DNA of 14,940 nt from Phlegmacium glaucopus (lineage: Eukaryota; Basidiomycota; Agaricomycetes; Agaricales; Cortinariaceae). The stretch is from NCBI GenBank assembly GCA_015039465.1, contig MU130349.1:1-14940 (forward strand), written 5' to 3'. Position 1 is the stretch's first letter. Each line of letters begins with the position of its first letter. The position numbers were made by a program, and so were the translations under genes. The notes beneath the pieces are model-generated. The model was not told where the DNA came from. It saw only the letters and a program-made list of their open reading frames with translations, and made no database searches. Of the stretch, positions 1 through 8,013 are shown piece after piece.

Positions 1-180
1 GTTTGGAATATCGTCGGAAGAGTCGGAATGATACGGAGAAGTCTCGGAGTCGGACGTAGGAGGAGTAGAGTCGGAAACGAGGGAGAGTACTGGAACGGAG
101 TACGGACTACCGGAAACGACTCCAACGGAGTCGGACCGGAGTAATGTGTGACGGAATGTGACGGAATGTAACACATAGGC
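1..180. repeat. CGGA-rich low-complexity repeat, runs off the window start
   Basis: Degenerate short repeats built on TCGGA/CGGAG recur about every 9-11 bases (around 15, 24, 34, 45 and 51). No reading frame here looks like protein. The composition resembles 7860-7990 and the interior of the MITE-like element at 1843-2348, so it is probably the inner end of a related short element whose other end lies outside the window. That last step is inference. Confidence 0.55.
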
Positions 181-183
181 ACC

Positions 184-997
184 ATGGATTCCATATGGAA
201 TGGCCATGGAATAGTCATGTTCCATATGGAATCCAAGTCCATTCCATGTGGATTCCAGGTGGAATTTATATGGATGTACCCATACCCATTCCATACCCAT
301 TCCATGGAATATACAGATGGATTCCATACCATTCCATACCTATTCTATAGAATATAGAGATGGACTCCATACCATTCCATACCCATTCCATGGAATATAC
401 AGATGGATTCCATACCATTCCATACCCATTCTATAGAATATATAGATGGATTCCATACCATTCCATACCTATTCCATGGAATATAGAGATGGACTCCATC
501 CCCATTTCATGGAGTATACAAATAGATTCTACATCTATTCCACACTTATTCTATATGGATTCTGTATGGATTTTTATACAGGATGGGTGTGGAATAGTTG
601 TGGAATCCATCTGCATATTCCATGGAATGGGTTTGGAGTCTATCCCTATATTCCATAGAATAGGTATGGAGTCCATCTTTATATTCCATGGAATGGGTAT
701 GGAATCCATCTACATATTCTATGGAATAGGTATGGAATGAGTATGGAGTCCATCTGTGTATTCCATGGAATAGGTATGGACTCCATCTGTATATTCCATG
801 GAATGAGTATGGAATGGGTATGGAAAAGTATGGACATATTCCATGGAATGGGTATAGAACAGGTATGGACTCCATCTCTATATTCCATGGAATAGGTATG
901 GAATCCATTTGTATTTTATGGATTCCATTCTTCATTCCATGGAATCCACCCTCTATTTTATGGAATCCATATGGAATCCATCCATTCCATATGGATT
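184..997. repeat. Large inverted-repeat minisatellite of ATTCCATGGAAT units
   Basis: The left arm (about 184-560) reads as CCATACC-ATTCCATGGAAT-ATACAGATGG units. The right arm (about 600-997) is the approximate reverse complement, with GGTATGGAATCCATCTGT-ATATTCCATGGAAT units. Palindrome centres (CCATGG or CTATAG) fall at 302, 345, 388, 431 and 474 on the left, a steady 43-bp period. On the right they fall at 620, 653, 686, 719, 763, 796, 841 and 885, a 33- or 44-bp period, that is 33 plus an extra 11-bp piece. Both outer ends carry GGATTCCATATGGAAT-like sequence, so the whole block could fold back as one hairpin. Long overlapping reading frames on both strands come from the repeat and are not genes. 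Confidence 0.85.
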
Positions 998-1004
998 AAC
1001 CTGG

Positions 1005-1447
1005 GGAGGGTAAAGTCAACTGTTTGGCTCGTATAACACTTTGATTGACATGGTGAAAATAAAGAAATTTGACATAGAGGACGGGATTTGGTCGAAGGAA
1101 AGGAGTGAGGTTGTTGATATCTCATCGGTTTTGTACATAAGAGGAGAATTCTTTGTGGGTGAAATCAAAAATCGAGGTTCTGGTACAAGTGGGACGGGAG
1201 GAAGAAGAAGGAGAAGAGAGCATAGAGAGAGTTCAGGGCATTTTCAGGAATAAAAGTGAATTTGAGAGTATTCAAGTTTGAAATTGAATTTGGGAAGTGT
1301 GAAGTTGTCATCTCTTTGCTTTTTGAGAGCAAGTCTTATATCTTCAAACTCGTCAGCAATTTTGGTGATGATGTCAATGAACTTTAAAAATTCCTGGTCA
1401 ATGCATTCGTGTTGGTAGGAAGTATAACACATGTTTTCAAAGTTGTT
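1005..1447. other. Unassigned stretch downstream of the gypsy remnant
   Basis: No convincing gene. A plus-strand open frame at 1041-1253 is purine-rich with an Arg/Glu-rich end and resembles nothing I recognise. On the minus strand 1432-1244 is open in the same frame as the chromodomain fragment, beyond its TAG stop at 1448-1450. It may be read-through tail sequence of the retroelement. No 3' LTR or polypurine tract could be identified. Confidence 0.4.
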
Positions 1448-1842
1448 CTAATTGAGGTGGTGGCTTTGTTTATAAAGCAACAACATGTCATTTGTGTTTT
1501 TGATGTGTGATTCCGGTTCCCACATTGCTTCAGAGATTGGATAATCTTTCCATTGGATCTTGAATTGATAACCTTGTCCTTGTTTTTGGTGTCCTATGAT
1601 CACTTCAACTTCATATTCTTCTTCTCCATCGATGATTTTGGCAAGTGGTTTTAGGAAGTTCAGTTCATGTACTTCATTTTCGACATAAGGCATGAGGAGG
1701 TATGCATGAAAAATGTTATGAATCTTCCATGTTTCAGGGAGTTTCAATCAATAGGTGAGGGGTCTGAGGACCTTTTCGATAGGGAATGGCCCTTCTTGTC
1801 TTGGTGCGATCTTCTTGTTGTAATTCGTCTTTAGGTTTCTGG
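1448..1842 (-). pseudogene. Ty3/gypsy polyprotein remnant: integrase C-terminus and chromodomain
   Basis: This is the 3' end of a chromovirus-type pol gene. Read on the minus strand, NLKTNYNKKIAP and PRQEGPFPIEKVL match the integrase C-terminal region that follows VWL in Ty3/gypsy elements. Next comes the LPETWKIHNIFHAYLL motif, then a chromodomain (EYEVEVIIGHQ, YQFKIQWKDYP, WEPESHI), a fold that steers integration to particular chromatin. An in-frame TGA (1745-1747) sits where families usually have Tyr-Arg before LKLPE, which fits a CGA to TGA transition. The frame ends with TAG at 1448-1450. It joins the next fragment in frame once the 1843-2348 insertion and one target copy are removed. 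Dead remnant. Confidence 0.85.
1834..1842. repeat. Target-site duplication, left copy (GGTTTCTGG)
   Basis: Nine bases, GGTTTCTGG, repeated exactly at 2349-2357 around the MITE-like element. The gypsy reading frame continues correctly when the element plus one copy is ignored, so this is a genuine target duplication. Confidence 0.85.
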
Positions 1843-2348
1843 TGTACTTTACAGTCCCCCACGTTGTCCGGCCGGAGTCTGCCGGACTGCCAAAAGTCCG
1901 GCGGAAGTCTGGCAGACTCCACTAAAATTCTGGTAAAATTCCGGTGAGAGTCCGGTGAGAGTCTGGTGAGAGTCCGGTCAGAGTCCGGTGAAAGTAGAAA
2001 AATGCCTGGACTGTATGTCTGGTCACAGTCCGGCGGACTTCCACCGGACATCCGCCGGACTTTTGATGGAATTTAGGGTTATATTTAGATTTAGAGGTTA
2101 GGCTTAGGGTTATATTTAGATTTAGGGCTTAGGCTTAGGGCTTAGGATTAATATTTAGGGATGGGGATATTTTCTGTCCGCGCAGTAGCGCATTCTTAGG
2201 TTAGGAGGGTTAGGAGGGGATACAGGCATATTTTGTACTTCCACTGGACTTCCGCCGGACTTCCACCGGACTCTCACCAGACTTCCGCCGGACTCCAGTC
2301 AGTCTGGCGGAATTCCGGCCGGACAATGTGGGGGAGTGTAAAGACCTC
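1843..2348. mobile_element. 506-bp non-autonomous element (MITE-like) inside the gypsy remnant
   Basis: The ends are inverted repeats. The left end reads CTTTACAGTCCCCCAC then TTGTCCGGCCGGA. The right end, reverse-complemented, reads CTTTACACTCCCCCAC then TTGTCCGGCCGGA. The outermost 4-5 bases do not match. It is flanked by the exact 9-bp duplication GGTTTCTGG. It has no coding capacity. The left interior is an 11-bp-period minisatellite (TCCGGTGAGAG, about 1935-1995) and the centre is rich in TTAGGG-like words (about 2075-2215). A 9-bp duplication would fit a Mutator-type element. hAT- or KDZ-type mobilisation (8 bp) is the main alternative. A partial relative of its end lies at 12778. Confidence 0.8.
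2075..2215. repeat. Degenerate telomere-like TTAGGG/TTTAGATTTAG repeat
   Basis: The stretch contains TTTAGGG, GGTTAGG, CTTAGGG (several times), TTTAGATTTAG and GGTTAGGAGGG, spaced irregularly at about 6-12 bases. TTAGGG is the usual fungal telomere unit, but these copies are degenerate and lie between the inverted ends of the short element. This is more likely internal microsatellite-like filler than a healed telomere. Confidence 0.55.
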
Positions 2349-2357
2349 GGTTTCTGG
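2349..2357. repeat. Target-site duplication, right copy (GGTTTCTGG)
   Basis: Exact copy of 1834-1842, directly abutting the right end of the 506-bp element. Confidence 0.85.
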
Positions 2358-2883
2358 AATCTAACCAGACTAGTTGTCCTTCCTTGAATGGTTGGAAGTT
2401 CGACTTGATTCTGTTTTCCATTCAATGTCTTGCCATTTCGTGTGCAGCAAGTGCTTCTTCTCGGTCTTTGAGTAATTTCCGTCTTCGTTCTTCAATGGCA
2501 GGGAATTGCATGTTTTCAAATGAAAGTGGTATGGCAAGAAAAGAAGATCCCATGATCAGTTTGAAAGGAGTTTGTGTTCTTCCAGAGTGTCTTCGATTAT
2601 TGTGAGTGAATTCAAGTGTCGGTAAAGCAGTTAACCAGCTTGTTGGGTTGTCAAAACAATAGATGGAGAGATATGCTTCAATTTCTTGGTTGAAACATTC
2701 TGTAGTTCCATCAGATTGTGGATGAAAAGCCGTTGTTTTTGCATGTTCTATTCCAAGTAGTTTGTAGAGGTTGTCGAGCAAAAATTAGGCAATGTCTTCA
2801 GAGGTACAAGTTTTTGCACAAGTGATGAGAATCACCCCCTTTGTAAGCCTGTGGTCGACCACAACCAGGATAGCGTTGATAGG
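2349..2883 (-). pseudogene. Ty3/gypsy integrase core remnant, internally deleted
   Basis: Minus-strand translation gives AILVVVDHRLTKGVIL, LLGIEHAKTTAFHPQSDGTTE, NQEIEAYL, NPTSWLTALPTLEFTHNN and FQPFKEGQLVWLDSRN, in the order of a retroviral-type integrase core. The segment that normally carries the second catalytic Asp (SDRGPQF in the family) is absent: the frame jumps from FLLDNLYK straight to LLGIEHAK, implying a deletion of about 28 residues. In-frame stops occur before FLLDN (TAA, about 2790) and before MENRIK (TGA, 2422-2424). It is joined to the fragments on either side across two insertions. The enzyme cannot have been active. Confidence 0.85.
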
Positions 2884-3739
2884 ATCCATATAGCCTCTAG
2901 GTTCGTAAACTGGTTATTTTTGTGATTTAACAACTTCGCAGTATACACGGATGCCTCACGGGTCCCAACTTTATTCGCACTCTCATTTGTGGTTCTCGCA
3001 CATCCTTCGCATCTTGCACAACATGATATAGTCCTCACATGACCTTTGCACATCACTTCTACGCCCTTCATAACTATCCAAAGCACCCTCATTTCTCTTC
3101 GCATTTCCATACTTCAACATATCCTCAGTTCTCTCAGGCAATAGTGGACTTAACCATTTCATCCCTTTGCACAGCCACTATCTAATCTTGTGGTCTGCAT
3201 ACACATGCCTTACTCCCCCGGTATCCCCTATAGTGGTTTTATTATGGTCTGTCTTGTTTCGCACTTACTTTCTTTCTACTTTCCATATATATATTTTATC
3301 ATATCCTTCGAAACAGGAGGTCATTCAACTGATCTCCTTACTCATCACTTTTATTTTTACTTTGTCTCCTATCCTTTCGTTACCAAATTACTGGGTCAAT
3401 GTGACTTTGCATTAGCTCAATTCTTACATTACTGCTTCGCATATCCGCACCTGGTTTCTCTTGTATTAAGTATCTGTAGCGAGGAGGAGGGAAGGTGAAC
3501 AAGAGACGGCCAGAGTTTTGATCCCATAAACTTTGCAGCGACGTTCTAAGTCAATAGTCTCATCCTTTAAGCTACTTCACGTACCGCATTATCATTCATG
3601 AACTTTGCTATCTTCATGGTCTACCCTTCTTGCATATTTCAATACCACGAACTTCTCTTTAAATTCTATCGAGGAAATCTACATTAACCCCTCTGAACTA
3701 TGTTACTACTTGCAGTCTGATCCCACCGCAGGTACAACA
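2877..3739. mobile_element. LTR-like direct repeat, copy 1
   Basis: About 863 bp that recurs as a diverged direct copy at 3753-4660. Read on the minus strand it starts TGTTGTACCTGCGG and ends GGATCCTATCA, so it has the TG...CA form of an LTR. It lies inside the gypsy integrase frame. The insertion is flanked by CGTTGAT (2874-2880 and 4662-4668), a 7-bp direct repeat overlapping the assumed LTR edge, so the exact ends are uncertain. A TATA-like run (about 3285-3295) and a stem-loop (3315-3338) lie inside. Open frames here look like noise. The alternative reading is a plain tandem duplication inserted as a unit. Confidence 0.6.
3315..3338. other. Conserved stem-loop in LTR-like copy 1
   Basis: AGGAGGTCA and TGATCTCCT form a 9-bp stem with a 6-base loop and one G-T pair. 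It lies about 20 bases after a TATATATATTTTAT run. The same structure, fully complementary, is in copy 2. Confidence 0.5.
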
Positions 3740-3752
3740 GCATCTTTGCCAT
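3740..3752. other. 13-bp spacer between the two LTR-like copies
   Basis: On the minus strand the bases after the first LTR-like copy read ATGGCAAAGATGC. The TGG near its start is reminiscent of a tRNA primer-binding site, but 13 bp is far too short to be an internal domain. It may be a scar of an internal deletion or a duplication junction. Confidence 0.35.
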
Positions 3753-4660
3753 TGATAGGACCCATATAGCCTCTAGGTTCGTAAACAGGTTATTTTCGAG
3801 GTTTAACAACTTCGCAGATACTCGGGAATACCTCGCGGTTACCATTATCACTCGCATTCTCGGCCGCGGTTACCAGTAACTCTCGCACTATCATCCGTAT
3901 GTCCTGCACTACCTTCTACTCCTCGCTCATACATCGCACAACCATTCTATGACCCCTACAATTATCGAAAGCACCCTCATCACTCTTCGCACTTCATACT
4001 TCAGACCAGTTTCCACTTTCTCTATCAATATTGGACTTAGCCATTTCGCCCTTTTGCGGCATTACCTCCGCACAGCCATTATCTAATCTTGTGGTCTTTC
4101 ACGGTTCGCATAAGCATACCTTACCTCTCCGGTATCCCCTGCACTGGTTTTATTATGGTCCGTGTTAATTTTGCACTTGCTTTCTTTCATTTTTCCATAT
4201 ATATATTTTATCATATACTTCGAAACAGGAGGTCATGCAACTGACCTCCTTACTCATCATGTTTATTTTTACTTCGTCTCCTATGTCTTCGTTACCAAAC
4301 TATTGGGTTAACGTGATTTTGCATTAGCTCAATTTTTACATTACTGTTTCGCATATCTGCACCTGGTTAGTTTACAACTCTTGTATTAAGTATCCGTAGC
4401 AAGTAGGAGGGAAGGCGAACAAGAGACGGCCAGAGTTTTGATCCCATAAAACTTTGCAGCAACGTTCTAAGTCAATAGTCTCATCCTTTAAGCTACTTTG
4501 CAAACTGCGTAATCATTCACGAACTTTGCTATCCTCGCGGTCTACTCTTCTTGCATATTTCAATACTGCGGACTTCTCTTTAAACTCTATCGAGGAAATC
4601 TACATTAACCCCTCTGAACTATGTTACTACTTGCGGTCTGATCCCACCGCAGGTACATCA
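3753..4660. mobile_element. LTR-like direct repeat, copy 2
   Basis: About 908 bp, collinear with copy 1 and sharing CATATAGCCTCTAGGTTCG, AACAAGAGACGGCCAGAG and TCGAGGAAATCTACATTAA among many blocks, with numerous substitutions and indels. The divergence points to an old insertion, if these are LTRs that started identical. Minus-strand ends are TGATGTACCTGCGG...GGGTCCTATCA. It is followed directly by CGTTGAT and the gypsy integrase frame. Confidence 0.6.
4227..4250. other. Conserved stem-loop in LTR-like copy 2
   Basis: AGGAGGTCA-TGCAAC-TGACCTCCT forms a perfect 9-bp stem with a 6-base loop, at the position equivalent to 3315-3338. It also follows a TATATATATTTTAT run (about 4196-4211). Confidence 0.5.
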
Positions 4661-4661
4661 C

Positions 4662-4821
4662 CGTTGATCGGTGGTATATCCGTAATCAGGTCCATAGAGC
4701 AGTTCGCAAAAGGTCTAGTGTCCTTCAGTCCTTTGATTGGTAGAAAAGACGGTTTTGATGGGTTCCTGTTTATCTTAAACTGTTGACAGTCAGAGCATCC
4801 CTTTACGTAGTTCTTCCACAT
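4662..4821 (-). pseudogene. Ty3/gypsy integrase N-terminal remnant (zinc-finger and start of core)
   Basis: Minus-strand translation MWKNYVKGCSDCQQFKIN is the second half of the HHCC zinc-binding region of a gypsy integrase (the CxxC is visible, the His pair is missing). PFANCSMDLITDIPPIN follows and contains the first catalytic Asp context (the D of SMDLITD). The frame then runs into the LTR-like insertion and resumes at about 2880. Sequence upstream of the MWKNY codon no longer resembles a retroelement, so the 5' part of the polyprotein (gag, protease, RT, RNase H) is gone. Confidence 0.8.
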
Positions 4822-4825
4822 AGGT

Positions 4826-5588
4826 AAGCTACAGTGTAACGAGTAACACGGTTACCGAACGCACACAGTGTAGTCGTGTTGCTCAGTTCGGGCAGACACC
4901 ACTGAACACCCTATGATTTGGGCTGGGTAAACTGTAGTCTGGTGGTGGGTGGGTTCGACTGACCATGTGGTTTACAATGCAGCATATCAATAGCATCACT
5001 GCTGAGCCGGCTAATTGAGACTTGGCAAGGGTGATCAGCTGAAAGCTTCTGCAGCGGGTCTAGGCATAATACCGCAGAGAATAACACCCAATCATCTAAG
5101 GATGACATGTAATGCCAGTTGACTGCCGAGCCGGCTAAGTAAGATATGGCAAGGTGATCGGGTGAGAGGTACTGTAGCCAGTTCAGGCATGACATTGAAT
5201 CTGGTGGGGAATACAGCCGAATCGGAATGATTGACGTGTAAAGAGCACCCATTCTCTTCATAATCTCCATATCCTGGACTCCCTACTACCCATATATCTT
5301 ATAGTAATTAATGCATACATGGTAATCTGTACTGATTTCTTATTGTTGCCAATGGCCTGTGGTTCTCATCGGCAGGATGAAGCGGCTTGTGACTATTGAT
5401 CTGTAATGCCGAGTTTGGCATATCAGATACGATGGCTGCCAAACCGGGCAATGTGATCAGCTGAAAGTTACTATATAGCTGGGTCGGGTTGTATAACCTA
5501 ACACAGAATACAGCTTCAAAATTGTCATATTCTTGACTCCCTACTACCATATATTTGGTACTGGAACTGCTTTTCACCTGACTTATGA
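4826..5588. repeat. Noncoding stretch with three degenerate tandem repeats
   Basis: Three related blocks occur at about 4975-5095, 5100-5320 and 5395-5565. Each has a GCTGAGCCGGCTAA-like core (5001, 5122, 5435), then TTGGCAAGGTGATCAGCTGA, then a CAGAGAATA/CAGAATACAGC segment. The last two end in GACTCCCTACTACC. The core also resembles 5716-5743 in the last exon of the neighbouring gene (GGCTGCCGAACCGG). Open frames here change register between copies, so I do not call a gene. 4826-4970 shows only a small inverted repeat (GTAAC...GTTAC). Confidence 0.5.
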
Positions 5589-6343
5589 CTACTTGGACCA
5601 ATAACCGTCCTTCACAGTAAAATCATTCCAATCCCAGCGGTCGATGGCATCAATTACTGGGCAAAGCTCATGAGAAACCATCTCGTTGATTTTTTGTTTG
5701 AGGATGGCAAATGATTTGGCTGCCGAACCGGCCAACTTGACTCGTTCAACTTCGGCCATGTAGAGACGGTGAGCAGCATCCTTGTAGCTTAGACCTAACC
5801 GTTGCGCGAGGGCTTTGATCTCTGCATGAATCATTAAAGCCTCATGATGTGTCAAACTCTGTCAATTTGGAAGATGAATTTGAGCAACTGAAATGAAGAT
5901 TGTTTTTACTCACTGGGTCAAGTGGGGTCCTGATCAATCCAGCTGCGATGGTAGAGGAGGGCTGACTATTATTGTTGCGTGGCTAAAGTGAGCGGTAACA
6001 CGGCAGAGCGGCAGTGTGTACATGGGCAGGTGAATTCATCAGCAACAGGTCCAAGTTGGTGAGTAGGTAGATTGTTCAAAATAGAAACGGAAATGTTAGC
6101 AAGAACAAATATTTTTAGGCATTAACTGACCTCAAATGTAGGGTCAATACAATCCATCTGCTCCTTCATTCCGATGGCTGCCAGTGCCTGCTCTGTGCTC
6201 GGAGCGAGGAAGTCCGGGACAAGATATTGCTTCCCTTTGTATTCTCTGACTCTGTAACCGCCGTGGAGGCGAGTGCTTACAGGTTGGCCCTGTGGTCCCT
6301 CAACGCTATTGCGAGCAACATCAGCAGGATAGATCTGTTCCAT
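5589..6343 (-). CDS. Three-exon gene, 183-residue protein of unknown function
   Basis: Exons are 6343-6131, 5982-5914 and 5858-5589. The introns are 5983-6130 (148 nt, with no AG between the likely branch site and the TTAG acceptor) and 5859-5913 (55 nt, GTGAGT donor). The joined frame is 184 codons with no internal stop. I chose the start at MEQIYPADVARN. An in-frame ATG 14 codons upstream gives a less protein-like extension. Residues 1-71 are a compact basic/aromatic stretch (GGYRVREYKGKQYLVPDFL), 72-94 a Ser/Asn/Pro linker, and 95-183 mostly helical with the motif YKDAAHRLYMAE at 119-130. I recall similar YKDAAHRLYM sequences in multi-copy proteins of mycorrhizal fungi but know no function. 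There is no signal peptide or membrane segment. It is divergent from the gene at 6523. Confidence 0.65.
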
Positions 6344-6522
6344 GATGGTATTTGATAAAGACCAAATGTCATGTGATATAACCAATCATCACATGGTTTC
6401 AATGATTTTTGATGATTGCCCATGATGTGGCATGGGAACATTAAACGAAAGTTCAACTTCATCAAGATTTGTATAGAAAGCTGCACCCTTGACTGACACC
6501 TGATTGCTTGTTCATACAACAC
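6344..6522. promoter_or_regulatory. Short divergent intergenic region
   Basis: About 180 bp separate the start codons of two divergently oriented genes, so both promoters must overlap here if the models are right. No clear TATA box or known operator is visible. The sequence contains ATCACATGGTTTCAATG and GATGATTGCCCATGATG. The minus-strand open frame through this region is a shadow. Confidence 0.35.
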
Positions 6523-7610
6523 ATGGCTGACATGACACCTACTGAAATTTGTGAAGCATTGGTTGGCTTCGATAACCAAGTCCGGCTGGGAGTAGAAGAA
6601 GGCAGTATTCATGCTACAATGCGGCACATTGGCCGCAGACTGGTACAACAGGCAACTTGGAATCAGTACAAATACTAACTATGAACCCAGAGAGATATCT
6701 TTGCGTTACAATCAAGTGATGCAAATCGAGGAGCCTTCCGTGGCCGCTTATTTCTATACAGTTTCCTAAGGTCTTGGAACCAGCAGGAAGAACGACTGGC
6801 CCCCAACTTTGTGGCTTGGCAGCAGGCAGCTCTCCGAGAGTTTGATCGGTCTGCACCCATCTCCCAGCCAGGTGTCCATTCAACTGGTGTGCCCATTAGA
6901 CCTGCCGCACCCACCCCAGCTGCCGTACCCGCCCGAGTTGCCGCCCCCAACAAAACCAAAGCAAAGGCAGTATCCACTGCCGTCACACCAGCATCACATC
7001 CACAACAGAGCCAGCCTTCCGCTGCCGCACCTGCCACCCGTGATGCCTGAACAGCACCCACTGCTGCTCACCCTCAGAAACAGACGGCACCCCCTGTTGC
7101 ATGGATGATAGCGGCATCCCGGCCCCACCCACAAGCATCATCTTCTGCTCAACCACCTCCTAAACCAGCTGCGTGAATTCTGATATCCGGGCAGGAGGCA
7201 ATTCACGTCCGTCATCCTCCACTGGCACCAGTTGAGCCTGTCCGATCATTCCAGATGATTGAAGATGAAGGTGATGAAGATTATGAACATCAGTCGTCCG
7301 CATCATTTTCTGAGGCCGAGGATCGGCAACCAGCACGATCCAATTCGGGCTACAAAAGGAGGATTCCAATGCGAGCAGGTGGGTACCATGAGCCTGCCTG
7401 TAGAAGATGTGCGAAGGCAGAGTGCTGGTGTCTGAAAGAGGTGGGTAACGGGGCATGTTTCCCCTGTGTCAAGAGCAAGTACAAATGCGAGTACTCGAAG
7501 TTTGGAGAATTTAGGACCGGGTCGGACAGCAAAGAGGCCGGCAAGGCATCTAAGGGCAAGGGTAAAAAGAAGGCAAAGCCAAAAAGCAAGCAGGTTGTGG
7601 ATGATTTTTA
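6523..7610 (+). pseudogene. Cysteine-cluster protein gene, decayed (two in-frame TGA), N-terminal and central part
   Basis: Exon 1 is 6523-6642 (MADMTPTEICEALVGF...). Then come a 48-nt intron, 6643-6690 (branch-like TACTAAC, acceptor CAG), and exon 2 from 6691. The reading stays in one frame to 7611 but meets TGA at 7048-7050 and 7174-7176. Residues about 41-100 are helical and aromatic (GAFRGRLFLYSFLRSWN, LAPNFVAWQQAAL), about 100-220 Ala/Pro/Gln-rich and presumably disordered. An acidic patch follows, then a cluster of seven Cys at 277-306 (CRRCAKAECWC, CFPCVKSKYKC), then a Lys-rich tail. CxxC...CxxC...KxKC resembles a fungal Zn2Cys6-like cluster found with coiled coils in mushroom genomes. 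The TAG at 7609 may be created by the insertion that follows. DNA binding is a guess. Confidence 0.65.
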
Positions 7611-8013
7611 GGGCAACTGCGACGCTGACTTGGTCAAGCTAGCAGGGGATCCAAAGTTAATAATATTTCAGAAAAGATATCTACAAGTGACTTACCTAGC
7701 AGGGGATCCAAAGAGGAAAGGATGGGGATCCCTGCTAGGCTGGGGGTGTTTAAGTACTAATATGGACATAACGGAGATATAAAATAAATAAAGGAATGAT
7801 ACAATAATAATTAATTAATTAAATAAGAAGTGGTGCGATATGAAAAATAGAAATAAAAGACGGAGTGAATTGGAGGACCAGAGTCAGAGCGGAACTACAG
7901 GGTTCCGGAGTCAACCAGTGACAGAAGCGGAGTTGGACGGAAGGTCGGAGGTCGTCGGAAAGGTGGGGTGTATGATTCTAGAGTTGAGGTTTGGGTTAAA
8001 GTCGGGTGTCCCC
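7611..8013. mobile_element. Putative 403-bp insertion (MITE-like) splitting the Cys-cluster gene
   Basis: Noncoding, AT-rich in the middle (ATTAATTAATTAAATAAG) and CGGA-rich on the right (7860-7990). It is bounded by TA on both sides (7609-7610 and 8014-8015), with weakly similar inverted ends: GGGCAACTGCGAC at the left, and GGGGACACCCGAC as the reverse complement of the right. The flanking exon sequences have matching character (VVDDF, then NNDEDDDD), which suggests one gene before insertion. Exact removal of the element and one TA leaves the frame off by one base, so either a T was added in the T run or the ends are slightly wrong. Confidence 0.4.
7695..7739. repeat. Imperfect inverted repeat around BamHI-like GGATCC words
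   Basis: CCTAGCAGGGGATCC at 7695-7709 faces GGGATCCCTGCTAGG at 7725-7739, giving a 10-bp perfect outer stem, one bulge, and a 15-base loop. A third copy of CTAGCAGGGGATCCAAAG lies at 7639-7656 in direct orientation. It may be a regulatory or cruciform-forming part of the short element. No function can be assigned. Confidence 0.55.

Noticed and set aside
248..935. Overlapping open frames on both strands giving MEYRDG/IPYPFH-type repeat proteins
   Set aside because: They are translations of the inverted minisatellite. Composition and both-strand openness come from the repeat.
1041..1253. Plus-strand 70-codon frame as a small gene
   Set aside because: No recognisable domain, purine-rich low-complexity end, and no start or splice context worth trusting.
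2075..2215. Interstitial telomere from chromosome fusion
   Set aside because: Repeats are degenerate and sit symmetrically inside a short element with inverted ends and a target duplication.
3167..3498. Hydrophobic open frames as membrane proteins
   Set aside because: They lie inside the LTR-like repeat, and the equivalent frames in copy 2 are broken.
3740..3752. Genuine primer-binding site
   Set aside because: Only TGG and position are suggestive. 13 bp cannot be tied to a tRNA without a search.
6614..7061. Minus-strand frames opposite the Cys-cluster gene
   Set aside because: Shadows of the plus-strand Ala/Pro-rich coding sequence.
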